From: Candidatus Eiseniibacteriota bacterium
Lineage (GTDB): Bacteria > Eisenbacteria > RBG-16-71-46 > JAGVPR01
Direction: 5' to 3'
Assembly: GCA_020052115.1 (NCBI GenBank)
Contig: JAGVPR010000237.1
Location: 1 to 15,864, forward strand
Length of the DNA: 15,864 nucleotides
In this document: positions 8,217-13,795 of the stretch, one piece after another
How the letters are laid out: every line of letters starts with the position of its first letter
Numbering within the stretch: the first letter of the stretch is position 1
Translations under genes and position numbers: made by a program
Notes under the pieces: model-generated
Database searches by the model: none
The model's input: the letters and a program-made list of their open reading frames with translations, nothing else
What the model was told of the DNA's origin: nothing

Positions 8217-9068
8217 TCAACGCACGGTGAGGAACTCGCGGAAGGCGGTGATCCCGAGCGCTTCCAGGATCACCCCGGCGACGATCGCCGCAGCGATCGC
8301 CACTTTCGCGTAATCCTGCCCTTTGACGCTTCCCATGAGCACGGGCGCCCGGGTCAGATAGGCGCTCGCGGCGAAGAGCTCCTCGCCGATCAGCGTGTAG
8401 TCGCAGGCGGTGATGAAGAAGGGGAGTTGGGCCGCCTGCGCCGTCCCAGCGATCTGGATCGCCCCGGTCGTGTTTCCGGTCTCGGCCATGATGAGCGACT
8501 CCGCGTAGAATTCGCCGAGGAAGAGGTTCGCGGCCGGCCGGTCGCGCAGCATGATGCCGTTCACCGCCGCGGCGAAGGCGAACAGATTGTCTGTGACGAA
8601 GCGGATCCGCTCCGGTGAGAAGAGATCCGGCCTTCCGGCCGAGGCGTAGGCGGAGCGCACGACCTCCTGCGCGGTCGTCATGGCCAGGGGGTAGCGCACC
8701 GGCACCTCGAGCGGGATCGCGTACTGAGCCGTCTTTCGTGCGACCTCGCCGAGGATCGCCATGCCCGCGATGGTCTCGACGCGGTCCACGTCCATGACGC
8801 CGGGGACGAAGAGCACCGGACGGCCCATCTCGGTGGCGCGGCCGATCGCCTCATCCAGGGCCGTGAGGCCGGTGATCTTCCGGATGAAGAGATGACGGTC
8901 CCGCTGCGCCCTCCAGAGGAAGAAGGCCACGACGCCGCAGATGACCGCCATCGCGATGAGGACGTTCAGGCGCTCGGGCCGGAACCACGCGGATGTTCGG
9001 GCCGCCTCCTGGGCGAACGCCGGCGCTGGCCATGCGACGAAGAGGAAGACCCAGCCCCGCGCCTTCAC
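8217..9068 (-). CDS. DUF6754-like membrane protein (cluster gene 2)
   Basis: A 283-residue protein if translation starts at GTG 9068. The frame extends to 9218, but the extra 50 residues are low-complexity. The GTG start directly gives a signal-peptide-like sequence (MKARGWVFLFVAWPAPAFA, then QEAARTS). A membrane span follows at about residues 33-52 (LNVLIAMAVICGVVAFFLW), then a soluble region that starts with a basic stretch, and a last span near the C-terminus (VAIAAAIVAGVILEALGI). The soluble part contains GRPVLFVPGVMDVDRVETIAG, AETGNTTGAIQIAGTAQAA and LPFFITACDY. From memory this pattern corresponds to the family labelled DUF6754, function unknown; I could not check it. Its topology parallels that of cluster gene 4. 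Confidence 0.7.
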   Translation of the reverse strand: MKARGWVFLFVAWPAPAFAQEAARTSAWFRPERLNVLIAMAVICGVVAFFLWRAQRDRHLFIRKITGLTALDEAIGRATEMGRPVLFVPGVMDVDRVETIAGMAILGEVARKTAQYAIPLEVPVRYPLAMTTAQEVVRSAYASAGRPDLFSPERIRFVTDNLFAFAAAVNGIMLRDRPAANLFLGEFYAESLIMAETGNTTGAIQIAGTAQAAQLPFFITACDYTLIGEELFAASAYLTRAPVLMGSVKGQDYAKVAIAAAIVAGVILEALGITAFREFLTVR

Positions 9069-9075
9069 GCCTCTC

Positions 9076-9219
9076 TCACTTGAAGTAGAGGCTGAAGCGC
9101 ACGGCGGAAGTTCCTGTGGCGGCGAAGCTTTGGCCGCCGTCCTCGGCGCTGGAGTGCGGGGAGAAGTCCGGGGATCCCGGCAGTGCAGATGGACGCCGCG
9201 GCCCTTCTCCGGGGGCAAA
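9076..9219 (-). other. Coding-like stretch in frame after the TPR gene's stop
   Basis: The 147 bases between the TPR protein stop and the DUF6754-like start hold no gene with a clear start. However, reading on in the TPR gene's frame past its TGA gives 47 sense codons to a TGA at 9076-9078, ending SAVRFSLYFK. Most third positions in the second half are G or C, as in real genes here. That TGA lies 7 bases before the next GTG start. It may be the end of a degraded or frameshifted gene, a readthrough tail, or chance. Confidence 0.3.
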
Positions 9220-9750
9220 TCACTTCAGTTCCGCCAGCAGGGCCAGCGATTTCTCCCGGTAGTCCGTCTGCGGGTCCTCGGCGAGCGCGCGCAGCTCATC
9301 GCGCGCTTGTTTCTCCTGCCCGAGGGAGAGCAGCGCGAGGGCGTGATACCAGCGGGCCGGCCGCGCGCTCGCATTCAGGCGCAGGTGCTGCTCGAAAGCG
9401 GCCGCCGCGCCGCGCGCGTTGCCTACATTGAGAAGCGCGAGGCCCCGGTAGAAATGGAGCCCGGGCCAGTGGCTGGCATCTTGGGAGATCAGCCAGAATT
9501 TCTCGGCGGCGAGCTGGTACTCCCCGCGGCGATACGCGTCAATCCCGGCGCGATATGGGGCGTTCGGATCGAGCGTCCCATGGATGGGAGGGATGGGGAA
9601 GGGCTCCATGTGATGCCCCGCGATCTGCGCGAGTTCCGCAGAGGACTTCGGCCGGGAGAAAAGCCCGCGCGCCACGAAGGCGGCGGCCACGACGAGCACG
9701 GCCGCGGCGATGAGGAAAAGCCTCGAGCGGCTCATTCCGGCTCTCTTCAT
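9220..9750 (-). CDS. Membrane-anchored TPR protein (cluster gene 1)
   Basis: A 176-residue protein. Four in-frame ATGs lie at 9774, 9759, 9750 and 9735. The one at 9750 is chosen because GGGAGG (9760-9765) is 9 bases upstream, and this sequence would be inside or directly against the first two. An N-terminal anchor (SRLFLIAAAVLVVAAAFVARGLF) is followed by a proline-rich linker (PFPIPPIHG) and then about three TPR-like units with typical spacing (YRAGIDAYRRGEYQLAAEKF, HFYRGLALLNVGNARGAAAAF, WYHALALLSLGQEKQARDEL). TPRs bind protein partners, so this is likely an adaptor facing the periplasm. It is first in the cluster with the DUF6754-like gene, although 151 bases separate the two. It is divergent from the tRNA-Leu gene. 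Confidence 0.82.
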   Translation of the reverse strand: MKRAGMSRSRLFLIAAAVLVVAAAFVARGLFSRPKSSAELAQIAGHHMEPFPIPPIHGTLDPNAPYRAGIDAYRRGEYQLAAEKFWLISQDASHWPGLHFYRGLALLNVGNARGAAAAFEQHLRLNASARPARWYHALALLSLGQEKQARDELRALAEDPQTDYREKSLALLAELK

Positions 9751-9759
9751 TCTGTCCAT

Positions 9760-9765
9760 CCTCCC
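9760..9765 (-). promoter_or_regulatory. Shine-Dalgarno that sets the TPR-gene start
   Basis: The minus strand reads GGGAGG immediately before ATGGACAG and then the ATG at 9750. Spacing is zero to the ATG at 9759 and 8-9 bases to that at 9750, which favours the latter. Confidence 0.6.
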
Positions 9766-9797
9766 GGGTTTCATGGCCTGGTATGCGCCGTCGGCGC

Positions 9798-9803
9798 TAC
9801 AAT
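9798..9803 (+). promoter_or_regulatory. Candidate -10 box of the tRNA-Leu gene
   Basis: TACAAT (5 of 6 consensus bases) lies 37 bases before the mature tRNA 5' end. No good -35 hexamer is seen at 16-18 bases upstream, so the promoter would depend on the -10 or an upstream element. Confidence 0.35.
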
Positions 9804-9840
9804 GACTCGGCCGCGCGGGGCCGCCGGCTCCGCGACGCGC

Positions 9841-9926
9841 GCCGGGGTGGCGAAACAGGTATCCGCGGCAGACTTAAAATCTGCTGGGCCTCACGGCCCA
9901 TGCCGGTTCGAGTCCGGCCCCCGGCA
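9841..9926 (+). tRNA. tRNA-Leu (anticodon UAA)
   Basis: This is a complete class II tRNA of 86 bases. The acceptor stem GCCGGGG (9841-9847) pairs with CCCCGGC (9919-9925), with discriminator A at 9926. The anticodon arm GCAGA-CTTAAAA-TCTGC (9868-9884) places TAA at 9875-9877, which reads UUA codons. The long variable arm (9885-9900, TGGGCC/GGCCCA stem) is characteristic of leucine tRNAs. The T arm is GCCGG-TTCGAGT-CCGGC (9902-9918). CCA is not encoded and must be added enzymatically. UUA is expected to be a rare codon in this GC-rich genome. Confidence 0.97.
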
Positions 9927-9940
9927 CTTCGCGCATCGCT

Positions 9941-10849
9941 TCAAGCCGCCGGAAGGGACGCGTCAACGGCCCGCCGCATCGCCCTCACATGCTCGGGTGT
10001 GGTCCCGCAGCAGCCGCCGATGATCGAGACGCCGGCCTCGATCAGGTCTCGGGCTTTCCCCGCCATGAACTCCGGCGTCTCGGAGTAGACCGCCTGGCCC
10101 GCGACGATCTCCGGCAGTCCGGCGTTCGACTGGATGAGCACGGGAAGCCGCGTCGAGCGCCGGAACTCGCGCGCGATCTCGACCATGTTCTCGATGCCGT
10201 TGCCGCAGTTGGAGCCGACGATGTCCGCGCCGGCGTCCGCCAGCCCGGCGGCGGAGGAGGGCACATCGTTTCCCATGATCGTGAAGAACCCGCGGGGCGT
10301 CCGGTCGAAGGTCATCGTCGCCATGACGGGCGTGGACGGTGAGACCGACTTCGCGGCCTTGACGGCGAGCACGGCCTCCGCGAGATCGGTCATCGTTTCG
10401 ACGCAGAACGCCTGTACGCCCGCTTCGATGAGAATGCGGGCCTGGCGCTCGAAGCTCTCGAGGACCTCCTGGGGATCGGCGTCTCCGTAGGGCTTGAGGA
10501 GTCTCGCGCTCGGGCCGCACGAGGCGCAGACGAACGCGCGCCCCGCGGCCGCGCGACGCGCGATCTCGACGGCGAGGCGATTGATCTCCTCGGTACGCTC
10601 GGCGAGCCCGTGGCGCGCGAGCTTCATCGGCGAGGCGCCGAAGGTGTTCGTCTGGAGGATGTCCGCGCCGGCCTCTCGATAGAGAGAGGCGATCTCCTCG
10701 ATCACCTCCGGGCGCGACAGGTTCCACGACTCGGGGCATTCGCCCGGGGCCAGCCCCCTCGCGAGCAGGAGTGAGCCCAGGGCGCCGTCTCCGACGAGCG
10801 TCTCGCCGGCGGCGATGCGTTCGAGGATGCCGCGCGGCTCCGCGGTCAC
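9941..10849 (-). CDS. Homocysteine S-methyltransferase family protein (MetH N-terminal-like)
   Basis: A 302-residue (beta/alpha)8 enzyme of the Pfam S-methyl_trans type, equal to the first module of MetH or to BHMT-like enzymes. It transfers a methyl group to the zinc-bound thiolate of homocysteine to make methionine. DGALGS (21-26) and TNTFGAS (67-73) are family motifs. The three expected zinc ligands are present as Cys215 (GSNCGNG) and Cys280-Cys281 (IGGCCGTTPEH). No cobalamin, folate or reactivation domain is fused to it; the cobalamin and reactivation functions are separate genes upstream. The start is GTG at 10849, with GGAGG (10856-10860) placed 6 bases before it and inside the last codons of the corrinoid gene, so translation is probably coupled. 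The likely methyl donor is therefore the adjacent methyl-corrinoid protein. A stand-alone enzyme using S-methylmethionine is the alternative. It is last in the four-gene operon. Confidence 0.9.
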   Translation of the reverse strand: MTAEPRGILERIAAGETLVGDGALGSLLLARGLAPGECPESWNLSRPEVIEEIASLYREAGADILQTNTFGASPMKLARHGLAERTEEINRLAVEIARRAAAGRAFVCASCGPSARLLKPYGDADPQEVLESFERQARILIEAGVQAFCVETMTDLAEAVLAVKAAKSVSPSTPVMATMTFDRTPRGFFTIMGNDVPSSAAGLADAGADIVGSNCGNGIENMVEIAREFRRSTRLPVLIQSNAGLPEIVAGQAVYSETPEFMAGKARDLIEAGVSIIGGCCGTTPEHVRAMRRAVDASLPAA

Positions 10850-10850
10850 T

Positions 10851-11489
10851 TCATGCCTCCGCCATGAGCCGCTTCACTCGTTCCACCGCATGCGATCCGT
10901 CGAAGCTGTAGGCGTCGGCCCCGATCTCTCGCGCGTACTCGGCCGTGACCGGGGCGCCGCCGACGATCGTGCGGATCTTCCCGCGGAGCCCCCGCTCCTC
11001 GATCATCGCGACGACCTGGCGCATGACGGGCATGGTCGTCGTGAGAAGGGTGGACATGCCGATCAAGTCCGCCCCGTTCTCCGTGGCGGCGTCAATGAAG
11101 CGCGCGGGCGGGACGTCGTGCCCGAGATCTATGACCTCGAACCCGGCGCCCTTCAGCATGATGCCGACGAGGTTCTTTCCGATGTCGTGCAGGTCGCCTT
11201 GAACCGTCCCGAGGATGATCTTCCCCGCGGGGGGAACGCCATCTCGAATGAGGAGCGGTTTCAAGAGATCGAGCCCCGCGTACATCGCCTTCGCCGCGAG
11301 GAGCACGTCGGGCAGGAAGACCTCGTGCGCGCGGAACTTCTCGCCGACGACGTTCATGCCGGCGAGGAGCCCCCGGTCGAGGATCTCCTTCGGAGCCAGA
11401 TTCTGCGCGATCGCCTCGCGCGTCAGCTCGGCGACCCGCTCGTCCTCACCGGCTTCCAGTTCCTGCGCGATCCGGCTCAGGATGTCCAT
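10851..11489 (-). CDS. Corrinoid (cobalamin-binding) methyl-carrier protein, MttC/MtmC type
   Basis: A 212-residue protein of the usual length for methyltransferase corrinoid proteins. The N-terminal half (residues 1-85) is the four-helix cap domain (typical AGMNVVGEKFRAHEVFLPDVLLAA). The C-terminal half is the Rossmann-type B12 domain, with the base-off ligand motif GDLHDIGKNLVG (98-109: Asp99, His101, Gly104), the GMSTLLTTTM strand-loop (144-153) and VGGAPV (176-181). His101 would replace dimethylbenzimidazole as the lower cobalt ligand. The protein cycles between Co(I) and methyl-Co(III), carrying a methyl group from the MttB-family protein to the homocysteine methyltransferase. The ATG at 11489 is chosen because the domain begins there; upstream in-frame residues are arginine- and glycine-rich and look noncoding. 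The ribosome binding site is modest (GAAGGG). Confidence 0.95.
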   Translation of the reverse strand: MDILSRIAQELEAGEDERVAELTREAIAQNLAPKEILDRGLLAGMNVVGEKFRAHEVFLPDVLLAAKAMYAGLDLLKPLLIRDGVPPAGKIILGTVQGDLHDIGKNLVGIMLKGAGFEVIDLGHDVPPARFIDAATENGADLIGMSTLLTTTMPVMRQVVAMIEERGLRGKIRTIVGGAPVTAEYAREIGADAYSFDGSHAVERVKRLMAEA

Positions 11490-11544
11490 CGTACCGTCCC
11501 TTCCCGCCCGCCGCCTGAGCGGCGCGTCGTAACACCCAATGGTG

Positions 11545-12258
11545 TCAGCCCGAGAGCGCCCGCCGGATTCTCTCCCGGCAGGTGGGGTTCTCGCAGCCCG
11601 CACAGCAAGGAAACACGTCCTCGAAATCGTGGATGGCCGCCGGCCCCGCCGCGATGACGCCCGACATGGACTTCAAGGGCTCCATGAGAAAGCTCTCGCG
11701 GAGCGTGATGCCGATCTCGTCGGGCCGCAGCCTGTCGAAGAGGGCCCGCTGCCCGCTCATGTGCCATCCGCAGTAGCCGGGGCTGTAACGAAGGAGCCGG
11801 GTCTCCCCTTGGAAGAGCCCATTCGCCGCCAGGACGGCTGCGAACTCGCGCTCGACCGCGTCCCCTGCGAGTTCCGCCGCCTGCGATGCCGCCGCGTCCA
11901 GGATCGTGGCCAGCGCGAACTCGCGCACGTGGAACAGATAATCAATCTCGCGGCTCACCTCCCGGCCGAGTGTCACGGCGAAGAGCGCGAGGCCGGTGGC
12001 CTTCGGGTAGATGTGGTGCAACGGCGTATCCGGGTCGTTCGATCCGCTGCCGCCATAGACGTAGCCGAATTCGTCGGCGGCGATCTCGCCGAAGAGGCCC
12101 GCCGGGCAGCTGCGGGCCGTGAGGATGTCAAGAGCGGCGCGCAGGAGCCGCTGGAATCGAAGGTCGGCAGCCACACCCTCCGGCACGCTGAGGCCCCGAA
12201 GGACCGCTTCCGGCTCCGGGATCACGTCGGCCGCGCTGATGTTGACCGCTTGTCTCAT
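11545..12258 (-). CDS. MetH-type cobalamin reactivation (SAM-binding) domain protein with Cys-rich tail
   Basis: A 237-residue protein resembling the C-terminal activation domain of MetH (Met_synt_B12), which binds S-adenosylmethionine and, with a reductant, remethylates oxidised Co(II) cobalamin. The key stretch is RYSPGYCGW (157-165), the short-family counterpart of MetH's RxxxGYP SAM-binding loop. It is followed by LRPDEIGITLRESFLMEPLKSMSG (177-200), typical of this family. An unusual tail carries Cys218, Cys219, Cys222 and Cys227 (FPCCAGCENPTCRER), which could bind a metal or Fe-S cluster or take part in thiol redox chemistry. The gene overlaps the MttB-family gene by ATGA (12255-12258) and is followed, after 55 bases, by the corrinoid gene. 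It takes the place that the ATP-dependent iron-sulfur activator RamA fills in many methylamine systems. Confidence 0.87.
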   Translation of the reverse strand: MRQAVNISAADVIPEPEAVLRGLSVPEGVAADLRFQRLLRAALDILTARSCPAGLFGEIAADEFGYVYGGSGSNDPDTPLHHIYPKATGLALFAVTLGREVSREIDYLFHVREFALATILDAAASQAAELAGDAVEREFAAVLAANGLFQGETRLLRYSPGYCGWHMSGQRALFDRLRPDEIGITLRESFLMEPLKSMSGVIAAGPAAIHDFEDVFPCCAGCENPTCRERIRRALSG

Positions 12259-13715
12259 GGCTCTTGTCGCGGAAGCGTCTCCATGCCGTGTCGCTGCGCC
12301 TCGGCCTGCATGAGGCGCGTCAGCTCGTCCTTCACGGATCGGTTCAACCGGGACGGAACGTGTGCCGCGAGGAGCCGCTCCACTTCACGGTGGGCCCGCT
12401 CGCCGAGCGTGAGCCCACCCTCCTCGAGCCAGCGCGGCCCGTTGGCGCGATCTATCACCGGTCCCGGGATATAGTGCTGATCGCGCAAGTAGCGGCGCGT
12501 GTGTTTCGAGATGAGCAGATGCCCCTGGGCGACGAGTTCCTGGAACCTCGGCAGCGCCGGGAAATCCTCCGCGGGCTCTATCCCGCGAGCGAGCCTCAGG
12601 GTCATGCCGCAGATTTCGTTGTCGAGGACGAGTTTCTCGAGGCTCTGGCAGCTCTCGAAGTTGAGCATGCCGGGTCCCGAGATGCTGTTGATGCCCGCGA
12701 GTGCGGCGAGCGTGGCGCCCATCGCGGTCTCTAGACCCGCCTGGGCGTCGAGCAGCTTCGCGTCGCTCAGGGCGATGTAGGCCTGCGTCGGAAGCCCGAG
12801 ATGCCGGCCGATCTCGGCGTACGCGCAATCCATCATCTGCGTTTCGATCGCGCCCATGGGCGTCGTTTCGTAGCGCACATCGAACGCCGCCGGGGAGCCG
12901 CCGTAGAGGGCCGGCGCGCCGGGCGCGGCCAGCTGGGTCATGACGATCCCGCTCAGCGTCTCGGCCGTGTGCTGCACGAGGGAGCCGACGATCGTGACCG
13001 GCGCGACGAATCCCGAGAGCGGCATCGAGATGTACTCGACCGGGATGCCGTATCGCGCGCAGTCGAGCAGGTTCTGCGACGTTACATCGCTCCACTTGAG
13101 GGGCGCCGTCGGGCAACAGGAGAAGATCGTGAGCGGCTTCTCGCGAAGCGCCGCGGCCGAACCGCGCACGGCGATCTGAAAGTCCTTCATGACCTCGAAC
13201 GACGGGATCGTGAAGGCGCCGGTGACGACCGGTTTCTCGCCGTAGAGAAGGCTCAGATAGAGGCGGTAGCTGTCCTGTATTCCCGCGGGCACGTCGGCGG
13301 CGATCATCGCCGTGCTCTGCGCCGCGATGTGCGGCAATCGGCCCACGAGCTTCGCGTAGCGCACGTAATCGGCGGTGACGGGAGGACGCATCGTCTTCGA
13401 GCCGTGATCGAGAATATGGATCGCCGCCGAGCCGGGCGTGAAATGCACGCGGCCCTCGGAGAAATCGTGCGTCGGCTCGCCGAGCGCATCGAAGAGCCGG
13501 AAGGTGCGGGGAGCGGTCGCTAGGGCCCGGCTGATGAGCGCCTCGGTCAGGAGCACGCGGCGGGTGCCGGCTTCCACGACAGCCCCGTGTTCGGCGAGCA
13601 AGGACACGGCGGTGTCGTTGTGGACCTCGATGCCGAGGCGGCACAGCACGTCGCGGGCCTCGCCGACGATCCGCTCGATCAGGGCGTCGTCCAAGAATCT
13701 CATGAGGGGTCTCAC
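12255..13715 (-). CDS. MttB-family (trimethylamine-type) corrinoid methyltransferase, non-pyrrolysine
   Basis: A 486-residue protein of about normal MttB length (COG5598 family). Such enzymes take a methyl group from a methylated amine and give it to the Co(I) corrinoid of a partner protein. Family-like segments are HFTPGSAAIHILD (91-103), PLTIFSCCPTAPLKWSD (194-210), YGGSPAAFDVRYETTPMG (271-288) and LLDAQAGLETAMG (321-333). The family's pyrrolysine site lies in the C-terminal part. The frame is open throughout with no in-frame TAG, so this belongs to the pyrrolysine-free branch, characterised members of which demethylate glycine betaine and other quaternary amines. The substrate here is unknown. 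The GTG start at 13715 is preferred to the ATG at 13703 because GGAGG (13725-13729) is 9 bases upstream of the GTG. It is first in the operon. Confidence 0.93.
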   Translation of the reverse strand: MRPLMRFLDDALIERIVGEARDVLCRLGIEVHNDTAVSLLAEHGAVVEAGTRRVLLTEALISRALATAPRTFRLFDALGEPTHDFSEGRVHFTPGSAAIHILDHGSKTMRPPVTADYVRYAKLVGRLPHIAAQSTAMIAADVPAGIQDSYRLYLSLLYGEKPVVTGAFTIPSFEVMKDFQIAVRGSAAALREKPLTIFSCCPTAPLKWSDVTSQNLLDCARYGIPVEYISMPLSGFVAPVTIVGSLVQHTAETLSGIVMTQLAAPGAPALYGGSPAAFDVRYETTPMGAIETQMMDCAYAEIGRHLGLPTQAYIALSDAKLLDAQAGLETAMGATLAALAGINSISGPGMLNFESCQSLEKLVLDNEICGMTLRLARGIEPAEDFPALPRFQELVAQGHLLISKHTRRYLRDQHYIPGPVIDRANGPRWLEEGGLTLGERAHREVERLLAAHVPSRLNRSVKDELTRLMQAEAQRHGMETLPRQEP

Positions 13716-13795
13716 CGCTCGGCACCTCCGGGTCGGCCGGGGCGGAGAGGCCGCCCGCGGGCTATTTGGGATGCAAGACTGTCCTTCTGGCGCGC

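Noticed and set aside
7527..8618. Long plus-strand open frame across cluster genes 2 and 3
   Set aside because: Its translation is rich in His, Asp, Glu, Arg and Gly with no fold-like pattern. The minus-strand frames here have clear membrane spans and overlapping starts.
11532..11545. Small inverted repeat ACACC-CAAT-GGTGT after the reactivation gene
   Set aside because: The stem is only 5 bp with no T-run, and it lies inside an operon whose genes appear to be co-transcribed, so I do not call a terminator.
12255..13715. Pyrrolysine codon in the MttB-family gene
   Set aside because: The frame has no internal TAG, and no pyl genes are seen in the window.
12385..13725. A second long minus-strand frame overlapping the MttB-family gene
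   Set aside because: It is a frame-shifted shadow, arginine-rich with no conserved motif, while the other frame matches the MttB family along its whole length.
13716..13795. Cobalamin riboswitch before the corrinoid operon
   Set aside because: The gap is only 80 bases, too short for a complete B12 riboswitch. I see no B12-box-like sequence. The 10-base palindrome GCCCGCGGGC at 13752-13761 is not enough.
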